A stretch of 64,000 nt of DNA, from assembly GCA_017475045.1 (NCBI GenBank), contig JAFVGH010000074.1, positions 1-64,000 of the forward strand, written 5' to 3'. Positions 51,943-59,973 of the stretch are shown piece by piece. The stretch is from Fibrobacter sp. (GTDB lineage: Bacteria > Fibrobacterota > Fibrobacteria > Fibrobacterales > Fibrobacteraceae). Both the position numbers and the translations under genes were made by a program. Below the pieces are notes generated by a model. It made no database searches. It worked only from the letters and a program-made list of their open reading frames with translations, and was not told where the DNA came from. The stretch's first letter is position 1, and each line of letters starts with the position of its first letter.

Positions 51943-52878
51943 ATGGACATCGAAGAGACAAGAATTTACAAGAGGTACCAATCTCTTGTGGGTTCGTATC
52001 AAGTCGCCGAGTCTCGTGTTTCCGAACCTTCGCAGGTTACTTTGTCTGAAATTTTGGACAAATACGACGCCTTCTGCTTCGATGGTTACGGAACTTTGTA
52101 CAACCGCGGGGACTTTGTGTACCCTGGCGCCATGGAATGGTACCGCACTCTGCGGGCTGCGGGCAAGTATTTACGCTTGGTGACCAACGCGGCTTCCAAC
52201 ACCGACGATTTCTTGGCTAAGGATGCAGCGGCACGGGGCTTTGACTTTACAGCAGAAGAGACTATATCTTCGGGAAGCCTGCTTGCGGACTTGACTCGGG
52301 GAAAGTCCGTGGGCGTTTTTGATTTTGCGGGGTTCGCTGGAGAGAACCGCAGGTCTCTGGAGGAAAATATCCGCGAAGTTTATTACATCGGTCGGGACAC
52401 CGGCGTGAACGTGCTTGCCCAGGCGGGAATCGCCGCAGCTGAAAATCCGGTGGACCCGGTGGTGGCTGTGTCGTCTTTTACGGCAACAGACGAGATGTTC
52501 AACCATTCGGTGGAAATTTTACGAAGGCCAGGTGCGCTTTTGCTGGTGCTGAACCCAGATGCCTGGGCGCCCAAGATAGACGGCAGCCGGAGCGCCGTGT
52601 CCGGCACGCTGGCGGAACGCCTGCGGGTAGCCTCAGGGTGCAGGACCTGCTATCTGGGAAAGCCCTTCCCGGCCATCTGGGAAAAGGTCCGGGCCTCTTT
52701 GCCTTCGGGTTCCCGGGTCCTGATGATCGGTGATACCATCGGGACAGATGTGTATGGTGCCAAGGTCGCTGGCTTTGATAGCGCCTTGGTGGTAGGGCGG
52801 AACGTGCCCGAAGAAAGTCTTGCCTCTGACGAGGCTGCGCTAGGCTTGCGACCCGATTACTACTTGGTGCCGGGCTGA
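51943..52878 (+). CDS. HAD superfamily phosphatase (NagD-like subclass IIA)
   Basis: A 311-residue cytoplasmic hydrolase. The catalytic motif is DAFCFDGYGTLYN near residue 42, with the nucleophilic Asp and general acid context DxYGTL. Motif II is LRLVTNAAS near 83 and motif III/IV is VLMIGDTIGTDVYGAKVAGF near 265. The cap between has GFDFTAEETISSGSL, as in NagD/4-nitrophenylphosphatase types. The substrate is unknown. It begins 14 bases after the preceding gene and ends the cluster, overlapping the convergent coiled-coil gene by 19 bases. Confidence 0.88.
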   Translation: MDIEETRIYKRYQSLVGSYQVAESRVSEPSQVTLSEILDKYDAFCFDGYGTLYNRGDFVYPGAMEWYRTLRAAGKYLRLVTNAASNTDDFLAKDAAARGFDFTAEETISSGSLLADLTRGKSVGVFDFAGFAGENRRSLEENIREVYYIGRDTGVNVLAQAGIAAAENPVDPVVAVSSFTATDEMFNHSVEILRRPGALLLVLNPDAWAPKIDGSRSAVSGTLAERLRVASGCRTCYLGKPFPAIWEKVRASLPSGSRVLMIGDTIGTDVYGAKVAGFDSALVVGRNVPEESLASDEAALGLRPDYYLVPG

Positions 52879-53426
52879 GGATTGCCTGTAGAATCTTGTG
52901 AAGTAGAGTCCGGTGCGGGAACGGTCGGCACTTCTGCTGGAGTAGAAGGTGCGGGCTCTTCCGCTTTCTTGTCGGCTACAATCACATAGAGGGTGTCGTG
53001 GACAACGACGGTGTCCCGCACGAAGACAGTATCCGTCTTGCAGGTTACGGCTGATGACGTAGCGTTTGCAGATTGTGGCGCAGAACTGCTGGCTATTGCA
53101 GAACTGGAAGATTGCGGAGGGTTCTTGCGGAGTTCTTCTTCAAGGGTGTCGCGCTCTGCCTTGAGGGCGTCCAGTTCCTTCTTGATGTTGGCCTTGTTGT
53201 TTGGCCTGCGTTCTCGGGAATACTTGCCTTCTAGGGTGTTGATTCTCTTGTTCAGGTCCCGAAGTTTGTCGTATTCAGGGCCTTCGCCCTCTACGGTGGG
53301 CATGGGGGAGAAAAAGTCCTTGAATTTTTGCCACAGGGATTTTTCTTCGGCATGGGAGAGGGTAGCGATGCCGAGAACCAGGAAAAGGCTTGCGAAAATG
53401 GACCGTGTCAGTCGGGAAGAAAGCAT
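52860..53426 (-). CDS. Periplasmic coiled-coil protein
   Basis: A 188-residue exported protein with signal peptide to about residue 26 (GIATLSHAEE). Residues about 55-105 form a charged coiled coil (KLRDLNKRINTLEGKYSRER, then KANIKKELDALKAERDTLEE). A Ser-rich region and a beta-prone CKTDTVFVRDTVVVHDTLYV segment follow, then a Pro/Ser-rich tail. No family is recognised. A TATCAT lies six bases before the ATG and there is no Shine-Dalgarno. Confidence 0.7.
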   Translation of the reverse strand: MLSSRLTRSIFASLFLVLGIATLSHAEEKSLWQKFKDFFSPMPTVEGEGPEYDKLRDLNKRINTLEGKYSRERRPNNKANIKKELDALKAERDTLEEELRKNPPQSSSSAIASSSAPQSANATSSAVTCKTDTVFVRDTVVVHDTLYVIVADKKAEEPAPSTPAEVPTVPAPDSTSQDSTGNPQPGTK

Positions 53427-53432
53427 GCTTCA

Positions 53433-53438
53433 ATGATA
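53433..53438 (-). promoter_or_regulatory. Predicted -10 box of the coiled-coil gene, leaderless
   Basis: TATCAT on the minus strand is followed by six bases (TGAAGC) and the ATG at 53426. No Shine-Dalgarno. Confidence 0.4.
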
Positions 53439-53506
53439 GAAAAAAGCGGTTCTGCAAGGGGAATCCCTTTACAACATGCCGCTTTTTATTAAATTTGGGA
53501 AACCAT

Positions 53507-53579
53507 GCGGGAGTAGCTCAGTTGGTAGAGCGCGACCTTCCCAAGGTCGATGTCGAGGGTTCGAAACCCTTTTCCCGCT
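53507..53579 (+). tRNA. tRNA-Gly (anticodon CCC)
   Basis: A complete cloverleaf of 73 nt. The acceptor GCGGGAG pairs with TTCCCGC, with a G-T at the last pair. The anticodon arm CGACC/GGTCG holds loop TTCCCAA with anticodon CCC, and the T arm is GAGGG/CCCTT-like with TTCGAAA. The discriminator is T and CCA is not encoded. Confidence 0.95.
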
Positions 53580-53584
53580 CGAAA

Positions 53585-53620
53585 AACAAGACGAGCCCTT
53601 TTGGGCTCGCCTTGTTTTTT
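53585..53620 (+). terminator. Terminator after tRNA-Gly
   Basis: CGAGCCC-TTTT-GGGCTCG extended by AACAAG/CTTGTT, followed by a T-run. Confidence 0.85.
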
Positions 53621-53645
53621 GTAGAGGGAAGTTAGAAGGGGTGAG

Positions 53646-53880
53646 AACCCTCGAAGAGGGTTTGACACAAAATTGCCGTGGGCACAAAGTTGCCCATGAA
53701 ATAGGCAATTTTTGAGCTTGATGCGAGTGTGAACAACAAAGCCCCTGTTATTAAACAGGGGCGGTTGTGAGAGCAAAGTCTATACCAAATATTTTCATGA
53801 TGCTTTTAGACTTTGCGGTTTCATAAGCGAGCATCGAGCCCGTAAGGGTTGACAATCAGCCGCGAAGCGGTGTCTGATTG
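53646..53880. other. Hairpin-rich non-coding stretch after tRNA-Gly
   Basis: Five perfect inverted repeats lie in 235 bases with no gene: AACCCTC/GAGGGTT (53646-53662), AAATTGCC/GGCAATTT enclosing GGGCA/TGCCC and ending in five Ts (53670-53713), GCCCCTGTT/AACAGGGGC (53741-53762), GCAAAGTCTA/TAGACTTTGC (53773-53816), and CAATCAG/CTGATTG enclosing CCGC/GCGG (53853-53880). This density is high for plain intergenic DNA and could be a structured RNA, stacked terminators or repeat debris. Confidence 0.5.
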
Positions 53881-54133
53881 GCAACAAACCCTTTCCCTTC
53901 CCATTGCCACCCCGGGCCTGTTTTTAACAAATCTTTCCCTCAATGTATGCATCCCTCGCTCGCAGATTCACTTCGTTCGACTGCTCTCTCGGGAAGCACA
54001 CATCTCGGTCAAAAAACAAGCGGTGGTTCTGGACTACGAATTTTTGCAGGTGCGAAAATTTACTACAGGTCCGACCTGTTATTGCTGGCGGAAACTCTTG
54101 TGACTGTTAGTCCCTGCGAGTTTCCCCCGAGAT

Positions 54134-54217
54134 GTCATCCCCGCGTCCTTCCATGTCATCCCCGCGATCCCTCTTGTCATCCCCGCGATCCCTCTTGTCA
54201 TCCCCGCGAAGGCGGGG
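54134..54217. repeat. Four 21-bp tandem repeat units with palindromic end
   Basis: Units starting at 54134, 54155, 54176 and 54197 each begin GTCATCCCCGCG; units two and three are identical over 21 bases. The fourth leads into CCCCGC-GAAG-GCGGGG, a hairpin seen as a common intergenic repeat in many bacteria. A second GC hairpin, CCCCGGC/GCCGGGG, follows at about 54244-54261. No gene spans them. Confidence 0.65.
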
Positions 54218-54368
54218 ATCTCCTTGCCCTTCCCATTGTCACCCCGGCCTAGTGCCGGGGCCACACGAAACACCCCTCTTTCCCCGCATTTTACAGCCCC
54301 TTCATTTGGCATTTCCGAAAATTTTATATAGATTACAGACAAACAAACCTCCTCAAAAAAGTTTAGAT

Positions 54369-55436
54369 ATGAAAAAACTTTTCCTTGAACTTTCATTCGC
54401 GGCCCTGTGCGCCGCGCTGCTGTCTGCCTGTAGTAGTGGTTCGGGAACCAATAGCGAACCTTTGGAAATTAGTTCGAATTCCTCCTCAGGGGCAGACCTG
54501 TTTGCCGAAACTTTCGATGACCTGCCAGTTTGTACCGTAAATCGCGAAGGTGCAATCGCCTACGTAAAGGACGAAAAGGCCGCCTACGCATGCGAAGGCG
54601 GCGACTGGACTTTGGACGATGAAGATTCCACCGAAAGAAAATCAAATGGCGATACTGATAACGACGGCAAGTCCAGCGCTTCCGAAAAACCGGAATCCAG
54701 CGGCTCCGAAGGCGTGGAAGGCTCTTCTGCAAGCGTTCCCGGCGGCAGCAGCGACGCCAGCGTTTATGACGCCGATAAGAACACCCTGAAGGATCTGCGG
54801 GACGGTCAGATTTACAAGACCACTACCATTGACATCCCGTCAAAGAGCTATTCCGAGGTGTGGATGGCGGAGAACTTGAACTACGCCTATACCGGCGTTT
54901 CCTTTGATTACAAAGGCTACACCTCCGATTCCACCAGTTGGTGTTACGAAAACGCCCCTGCCAACTGCGCCAAGTACGGTCGCCTGTACACCTGGGCTGC
55001 GGCCATGGACAGCGTGGGTGAGTGGAGCACAAATGGCAAGGGCTGCGGCTATGGCAAGGAATGCTCGGTGACGTCCCCTGTCCGGGGCATCTGCCCCGAG
55101 GGCTGGCACCTGCCAAGTAGGGCTGAATGGGACGCCCTGTTCACGGCGGTGGGAGGCTCTTCTACGGCGGGTTCCAAGCTCAAGTTCGTGACAGGCTGGA
55201 ATGCTTATAGCGGCATTACCAACGAGGATGCCTTCGGGTTCTCGGCGCTCCCTGCTGGCGGCAGGTACGACGATGGGGGTTACGACGACGAGGGCGATGA
55301 CGCTTACTTCTGGAGTTCTACAGAGGACGAAAGCGACGAAGCGTACGTCATGCGCTTGTACGACAACAAAGACGAGCCGCGCCTGTACAACCTCAGTAAG
55401 TACAACGGGTTCTCTGTCCGTTGCCTCAAGGACTAG
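54369..55436 (+). CDS. FISUMP-domain lipoprotein
   Basis: A 355-residue predicted lipoprotein. The signal peptide MKKLFLELSFAALCAALLSAC gives C21, followed by a Ser-rich linker to about residue 130 with a small Cys-containing insert (VCTVNREGAIAYVKDEKAAY). The C-terminal 225 residues carry the Fibrobacter succinogenes major paralogous domain: GQIYKTTTIDIPSKSYSEVW, AENLNYAY, YGRLYTWAAAMDS, CPEGWHLPSRAEWDALF, and the end NGFSVRCLKD. The domain is known mainly from this phylum and a few others, often in many copies per genome, with unknown function; it recalls a C-type-lectin-like fold. This supports the organism assignment. Its own upstream region is repeat-rich. Confidence 0.92.
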   Translation: MKKLFLELSFAALCAALLSACSSGSGTNSEPLEISSNSSSGADLFAETFDDLPVCTVNREGAIAYVKDEKAAYACEGGDWTLDDEDSTERKSNGDTDNDGKSSASEKPESSGSEGVEGSSASVPGGSSDASVYDADKNTLKDLRDGQIYKTTTIDIPSKSYSEVWMAENLNYAYTGVSFDYKGYTSDSTSWCYENAPANCAKYGRLYTWAAAMDSVGEWSTNGKGCGYGKECSVTSPVRGICPEGWHLPSRAEWDALFTAVGGSSTAGSKLKFVTGWNAYSGITNEDAFGFSALPAGGRYDDGGYDDEGDDAYFWSSTEDESDEAYVMRLYDNKDEPRLYNLSKYNGFSVRCLKD

Positions 55437-55543
55437 TATATAGAGGCTAGGGGTTAGGATCTAGGATCTAGGGCCGAGGGAATCAAGAAGCGTCGTGCTG
55501 ATTTTCGAGACGCTGTGGTCCGCGCTACGCAGTAGCGCCAGGA

Positions 55544-56803
55544 TTAGAAAATTTTCCCGACAAAGCAGTTCAGCGAGATGCCGCCGTGGCTGGTCTTGAT
55601 GACCTTTGTGCTTGGCGAGCCTAAGGCGGCGCAGTTCTTTAGAAGATTTTCGGTACAGGCGCCCTTGGGCGCGAGAATGGCGACGGTACAGCCCTTGAAT
55701 TCGGAAAGCTTCTTGCCGATATCGGCATAAAGCTTGGGGGCGTTGGCGTCCAGGCGCTTTCCGTAGGGAGGGTTCAACACGATGACGGCTTGGCTTTCAC
55801 CACGAAGTTTTTCGATTTTATCGGGAGTGTAGCTGAAGAAGTCCCTTTTTTCGGGGTTGATGCAACCTTTGGGCAGGGGCGAGGCTTCTACGTTGTGCTT
55901 GATAATTTCAACGGCTTTATCGGAGATGTCGCTGGTGAGGATTGTTATGGCCGCAATGACGTCCTCTTGCTTAATTATGTAATTCCACGTGGCATCTTTG
56001 AAGGCGGGCTGGTGTTTGAGGGCAAAGTCTCGGCATTTTCCGGGAATGAGTCCGTTTGCTATGTAGGCTGCCTCCAGGCTGAAAGTTCCGCTGCCTGCCA
56101 TGGGGTCGATAAGCGTGATGGGACTTTGCTCTTGTTCAAAAGCTTCGAAGAGCATGGCGGCGGCGATGGTCTCTTTGAGGGGCGCCTCGTTGACAAAACG
56201 CTGGTGTCCCCGCTTGTAGAGCTCTTCTCCGGCCAGGTCCAGGGAGACTGTGCATCGGTCGTCGATGAGAGTGACGAAAAGGTTTTGCGACGATGGCCTG
56301 TCTTGCGGTGGGGCGTTGCGGGGTGTCCCCGCAGAGGGGGTAGAGAGCGACGCAGTGCGAACGAGGGGGAGACTTCCCCCTTTGATAACATCATAAAATC
56401 GTTCTGCCACTGCATCGCTGTGGTAAAGCCGGGAATGCTTGCATGTGACGTGCACCGGAACGGTGTCCGGTGTGACGGGGACAGGGGGGAGGTAAAGTTC
56501 CCAGGGTATTTCGGCGGCCTTCTTTTCTAGCTCGCGGAAGTTTTCGGCTTTGAAAGAGGCGATGTCCATCAGAATGCGGTTGGCGATGCGGCTGTAGGCC
56601 ACGGCTTTCCAGGCATCGGTCAGTTTTGCCTCGAAGGTGACTTTCCCGTCGGCGGTTTCGAAGGAGTCGTCTTTGGCGGCGACCCCGATTTGGCGCAGCT
56701 CTTGGACCAGGGTCGCCTCGAAGCCAAGGGGCACGACGGCGGTGAAGCGGTGGAGCTTCCCATGAACCTGCCGCTTGATGCGCTTTTCGAGGTTTTCTAG
56801 CAT
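55544..56803 (-). CDS. THUMP-domain rRNA methyltransferase (RlmL/YpsC-like)
   Basis: A 419-residue SAM-dependent enzyme that probably methylates the N2 of a guanosine in 23S rRNA (E. coli RlmL N-terminal activity at G2445). The THUMP RNA-binding domain covers about residues 20-200 (RFTAVVPLGFEATLVQELRQ). The catalytic domain has SAM loop DPMAGSGTFSLEAA near residue 240 and catalytic NPPYGKR near residue 350. A stretch at about residues 141-165, rich in Pro, Ser and Arg, interrupts the conserved region between AERFYDVIK and FVTLIDDRCTVSLDL. Its DNA is a palindromic element. It begins four bases after the acyltransferase stop codon, as the last of a four-gene operon. Confidence 0.9.
   Translation of the reverse strand: MLENLEKRIKRQVHGKLHRFTAVVPLGFEATLVQELRQIGVAAKDDSFETADGKVTFEAKLTDAWKAVAYSRIANRILMDIASFKAENFRELEKKAAEIPWELYLPPVPVTPDTVPVHVTCKHSRLYHSDAVAERFYDVIKGGSLPLVRTASLSTPSAGTPRNAPPQDRPSSQNLFVTLIDDRCTVSLDLAGEELYKRGHQRFVNEAPLKETIAAAMLFEAFEQEQSPITLIDPMAGSGTFSLEAAYIANGLIPGKCRDFALKHQPAFKDATWNYIIKQEDVIAAITILTSDISDKAVEIIKHNVEASPLPKGCINPEKRDFFSYTPDKIEKLRGESQAVIVLNPPYGKRLDANAPKLYADIGKKLSEFKGCTVAILAPKGACTENLLKNCAALGSPSTKVIKTSHGGISLNCFVGKIF
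56317..56381. repeat. Palindromic element inserted in frame in the methyltransferase gene
   Basis: Two perfect hairpins, TGCGGGG-TGT-CCCCGCA (56317-56333) and AGGGGGA-GACT-TTCCCCCT-like (56364-56381), flank a 30-base spacer. The layout is that of a bipartite REP/BIME-type element. It lies inside a coding region, keeps the frame and adds about 25 residues. See findings. Confidence 0.6.
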
Positions 56804-56807
56804 GGTG

Positions 56808-57857
56808 TTAGAAGAACCTTCTGAAAAAGGAAATGGGCCTGAAAAGTGCCGTCACCAGCAGGGAAATGGCAAAAACGGCCGCCGCCACGACAGGAACCAC
56901 GACGATGGGATGTGGCGTGAGGAGCGACAGTTTGAGTCCGTAAAATAGCTTGATGAAAAGCGGGTGGATCAGGTACACGCCCAGCATGCAGGCCGAAACG
57001 AAGGTGAGGCGGCGGTTTGTGGTCAGCACGCCCCGGTACCGTTCACAGAAAAAGCAGAAAATGGCGGCGGCAATCAGGAAGGTGGTTGGCTGGAAATTGC
57101 CCAGAAAATATTCGTTGGGCTTGGAGCGGTCGATAGAAAAATAGGTGGAGGAGATAAAGGCGAATGCCCAGGAGGCAACGGCCGAGAGGTACAGGATTTT
57201 TCGGGCCAGGGGTTTCAGGCCGTAGTGGGAAATGTAGAATCCGGTGAGGTAGAAGCCCGCGAAGGTGGTACATCCCTGGATGCGGATGTTCTTGTAGAGC
57301 GTAAAGTCGGCCAGGCGCTCCAGCAGGTGGTTCACCATGGGGAGCACCAGCCCGAAGCAGAAAAAGATGCCGATGACGTAGAGGTCCATCCGGTGGCTTG
57401 CGTGTTCGGTAAAGACCCGCATGGCAGGCGTCAGAATGTAGAGCCCCGCGATGGTGTAGAGAAACCACAGGTGGGTGGGCGGCTTGGTAAAAAGCAGAAA
57501 CGGCGTGGCGAAGATGTCCTTGAATGTTCCGCCGGCGACGAGGGTGTTGACCGTTCCGTAGACAACAACCCAGAACACCAGCAGGAGCAAGATGCGGGTG
57601 AGGTTCTTGCCGAGGATTTTTTCCGGAGGGTGGGCGTATCGGGGCGAAAGCATGAACGCCCCGCTGATCATGATGAAAACGCCCACGCCAAAGCGGGCGA
57701 TGCTGTTGTAAAAGTTCAGGGTGATCCACTCGTCGGTACGCACGGGAATGTTGTACCAGGCGGAAGTGACAGTATGCTGGAACACCACGGAAAACGCCGC
57801 GATGAATCTAAGGACTTCGGCGTAGAGTTCCCTAGGCTTTACGGGAGTTGTTTCCAT
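56808..57857 (-). CDS. Acyltransferase 3 family membrane protein
   Basis: A 349-residue integral membrane protein with about ten helices. The start LYAEVLRFIAAFSVVFQHTV holds the conserved catalytic His (about residue 27) of the acyltransferase 3 family, and ARFGVGVFIMISGAFMLSPR near residue 55 is the following signature. These enzymes transfer acyl groups onto sugars or other envelope acceptors; the acceptor here is unknown. The gene lies between thrH and the methyltransferase gene with five- and four-base gaps, in one operon, although a functional link is not evident. Confidence 0.9.
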   Translation of the reverse strand: METTPVKPRELYAEVLRFIAAFSVVFQHTVTSAWYNIPVRTDEWITLNFYNSIARFGVGVFIMISGAFMLSPRYAHPPEKILGKNLTRILLLLVFWVVVYGTVNTLVAGGTFKDIFATPFLLFTKPPTHLWFLYTIAGLYILTPAMRVFTEHASHRMDLYVIGIFFCFGLVLPMVNHLLERLADFTLYKNIRIQGCTTFAGFYLTGFYISHYGLKPLARKILYLSAVASWAFAFISSTYFSIDRSKPNEYFLGNFQPTTFLIAAAIFCFFCERYRGVLTTNRRLTFVSACMLGVYLIHPLFIKLFYGLKLSLLTPHPIVVVPVVAAAVFAISLLVTALFRPISFFRRFF

Positions 57858-57862
57858 GCCAT

Positions 57863-58480
57863 TTAGAGCGTCGCCTGGAACTGGTGGAACTTTTCCAGCA
57901 GCTCGGCGTAGGTCTTGGTGGCCTCCAGCTGCGGGAACTGGGCCACGATGGAGTCCGGCGCGCAGAAGAAACAGCCCTTTTCGGCCTGCAGGAGCATGCC
58001 CGTGTCGTTGAAGGAATCTCCCGAGGCGAACACCTTGAAGTTCAGGTCTTGCAAGTGCTTCACGACCTTCGTCTTCTGGTCGGTGAGGCGCAGGTGGTAA
58101 CCCTTGATGCGGTCGTTTTCGACTTCCAGGTTGTGGCAGAAGATGGTGGGAAATCCCAGGTTCTTCATGATGGGGTAGGCGAATTCCTGGAAAGTGTCCG
58201 AAAGGATAATCACCTGGGTTTCGTCCCGGAGCTGGTCCATAAAGGCGCGGGCGCCGTCAAGCAGGCCAAGGTTTGCAATGACGTTCTGGATGTCCGAAAG
58301 CTTGATGCCTTCGCGGTCGAGAATCTTGATGCGGCCCTTCATGAGCTCGTCGTAGTTAGGGATGTCGCGGGTGGTCAGGCGCAGGTCAGCGACGCCCGTC
58401 TTTTCGGCGACGGCAATCCAGATTTCAGGGGCGAGGACTCCTTCCAGGTCCAGGGTAACGACACATTGCTTGGTAAACAT
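57863..58480 (-). CDS. thrH: Phosphoserine phosphatase/homoserine kinase ThrH-like
   Basis: A 205-residue HAD-superfamily enzyme. ThrH of Pseudomonas has phosphoserine phosphatase and phosphoserine:homoserine phosphotransferase activity. Motifs match ThrH well: VVTLDLEGVLAPEIWIAVAE with the nucleophilic Asp near residue 9, LRLTTRDIPNYDELM, QVIILSDTFQEFAYPIMK, and FKVFASGDSFNDTGML. The ATG at 58480 starts at the usual family position; a longer frame to 58525 would overlap hslO. It begins four bases after the hslO stop codon. Confidence 0.92.
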   Translation of the reverse strand: MFTKQCVVTLDLEGVLAPEIWIAVAEKTGVADLRLTTRDIPNYDELMKGRIKILDREGIKLSDIQNVIANLGLLDGARAFMDQLRDETQVIILSDTFQEFAYPIMKNLGFPTIFCHNLEVENDRIKGYHLRLTDQKTKVVKHLQDLNFKVFASGDSFNDTGMLLQAEKGCFFCAPDSIVAQFPQLEATKTYAELLEKFHQFQATL

Positions 58481-58484
58481 AGGG

Positions 58485-59363
58485 CTACTTCTTTCGTTCG
58501 TTGATGATGGAGCGCAGATCTTCAATTGTAATCTGGTACGGGGTGCGGCAGAAGTCGCAGATGACTTCCAAGTCCTTGCCTTCGGCTTCCAGGTCCAGCA
58601 AATCCTTGAGCGGGAGCGTAGCGAGCGTTGCTACGGTGCGTTCGTGACTGCAGGGGCAGTAGGCCATCGGGTCAATTTCTTTTACGATGTCGATTTCGTA
58701 GGGGCCGCGCAGCTGGTCCAGGAGTTCGTCCAAGTCAAAGCCTTCGGGCGTGTTCATGTCGCAGAACTTGGGCAAGTTCTGGATGATGACCTCGATCAGG
58801 TTGATGTCCTTGTCTTCGAGGTCGGGGAAGGCTTCGATGTAGAAACCGGCGGCGTAGTCCAGCTTGCTCGGGTCTTCTTTATTGAAGGCGGCTTCGATGC
58901 CCACGGCCGAGCGGATCTGCTCCGACTGCAACAGGTAGGTGGCCAGGTTCTGGCCCATGGAAACCGACGGAGCCTCGATGATGCTTTCATGGACGCGCTT
59001 GCCCTGCTCGTTGAGCTTTACGACGCGGATGCTCTGGGGAATCAGGGCGGGCTCGTTTCCGCCTACGGCCTGAAGTTCCGGCTGCGGGATCATGGCGCGC
59101 ACCAGGCCCTGGGGCGTGGTATCCGACTGCACCAGCGTGATTTCGCCACCGAAGCGGGTGGTCAGCGAGACGGTGCCCGGGAACTTGAGTGAGGCACTCA
59201 AGAAGATGCTTGCGATGGAGTTCTCGGCCAAAAGCTTAAGGGCGAATCCCTGTGCGTTGTGCTTCTTGCCGATTTCGTTCATCGTCGCGGTCAAGTCGAC
59301 GACAATCAGGCGGAAGGGCGTTTTTTTGCCCGTGGCGCGGATAATGCGGTCCTTGAAATTCAT
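58485..59363 (-). CDS. hslO: Redox-regulated chaperone Hsp33
   Basis: A 292-residue cytoplasmic holdase chaperone activated by oxidation. The zinc/redox switch near the C-terminus shows CPCSHERT (CxC) and ICDFCRTPY (CxxC). The N-terminal domain starts MNFKDRIIRATGKKTPFRLI and contains FGGEITLVQSDTTPQGLVRA. Length and layout are normal. It leads the four-gene operon hslO-thrH-acyltransferase-methyltransferase. A TATCTT lies six bases before the ATG and no Shine-Dalgarno is seen. Divergent from the PfpI-like gene with 54 bases between. Confidence 0.94.
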   Translation of the reverse strand: MNFKDRIIRATGKKTPFRLIVVDLTATMNEIGKKHNAQGFALKLLAENSIASIFLSASLKFPGTVSLTTRFGGEITLVQSDTTPQGLVRAMIPQPELQAVGGNEPALIPQSIRVVKLNEQGKRVHESIIEAPSVSMGQNLATYLLQSEQIRSAVGIEAAFNKEDPSKLDYAAGFYIEAFPDLEDKDINLIEVIIQNLPKFCDMNTPEGFDLDELLDQLRGPYEIDIVKEIDPMAYCPCSHERTVATLATLPLKDLLDLEAEGKDLEVICDFCRTPYQITIEDLRSIINERKK

Positions 59364-59369
59364 GGCCCA

Positions 59370-59375
59370 AAGATA
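59370..59375 (-). promoter_or_regulatory. Predicted -10 box of hslO, leaderless
   Basis: TATCTT on the minus strand is followed by six bases (TGGGCC) and the hslO ATG, with no Shine-Dalgarno. Confidence 0.45.
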
Positions 59376-59417
59376 GAATTTTAATTATTTAAATTTGTCT
59401 CAAAAACGAGGTTTACT

Positions 59418-59963
59418 ATGCAAATTCTATTCCTGATGGCCGATGGTTTCGAAGAGACCGAATTTGTGACCCCCTTTGACTACCTGCAGCGTGCTGGAAT
59501 CGATGTGGCTCTGGCCTCCGTTTCGGGCAAGGCCGAAGTTGTGGGGGCCCATGGCCTGAGAATTGCGTCGGATTACGCACTCTCGAGTGCCAAAATTGAT
59601 GCTTTTGACGGAATACTCCTGCCGGGCGGTGGGCCGGGCGTAAAGAACCTGAAGGCCTCGGCCGAGGTGGAAAAGGTCATTTGCGATTTCAACGATCAGG
59701 ACAAGTGGATCTTTGCCATCTGCGCGGCTCCGCTGGTGCTGAGCAAGGCGGGAATTCTTGTGGACCGCACCGTCACCTGTTTCCCCGGTTGTGAAGGTGA
59801 ACTTGTCTGTAACAAGTTCGTAGAAGACCGGGTGGTGGTAGACGGAAATATCGTCACTAGCCGTGGCGCTGGTACTGCCGAAGAGTTTGCCTTTGAATGT
59901 ATCGCCCAGCTTGGTGGCCGTGAACTTGCGGAAAAAATCCGCAAGCAGGTAGTGGCCCGTTAA
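59418..59963 (+). CDS. DJ-1/PfpI family protein
   Basis: A 181-residue cytoplasmic protein of the DJ-1/ThiJ/PfpI superfamily. It contains MADGFEETEFVTPFDYLQRAGI near the start, GILLPGGGPGVKNLKA near residue 70, and the nucleophile elbow IFAICAAPLVLSKAGIL with the reactive Cys near residue 100. SRGAGTAEEFAFECI near the end is typical of DJ-1/YajL-like members. Reported activities are protein/nucleotide deglycation or protective chaperoning; which applies is uncertain. GAGG upstream supports the start. purN follows ten bases later. Confidence 0.92.
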   Translation: MQILFLMADGFEETEFVTPFDYLQRAGIDVALASVSGKAEVVGAHGLRIASDYALSSAKIDAFDGILLPGGGPGVKNLKASAEVEKVICDFNDQDKWIFAICAAPLVLSKAGILVDRTVTCFPGCEGELVCNKFVEDRVVVDGNIVTSRGAGTAEEFAFECIAQLGGRELAEKIRKQVVAR

Positions 59964-59973
59964 GGTTTTGCCA

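Noticed and set aside
54134..54260. CRISPR array suggested by repeated 21-bp units
   Set aside because: The units are directly adjacent without unique spacers, and no cas gene is in the window.
53585..54368. Phage attachment site or integrated element downstream of tRNA-Gly
   Set aside because: The tRNA 3' end is not repeated downstream and no integrase or phage gene lies nearby.
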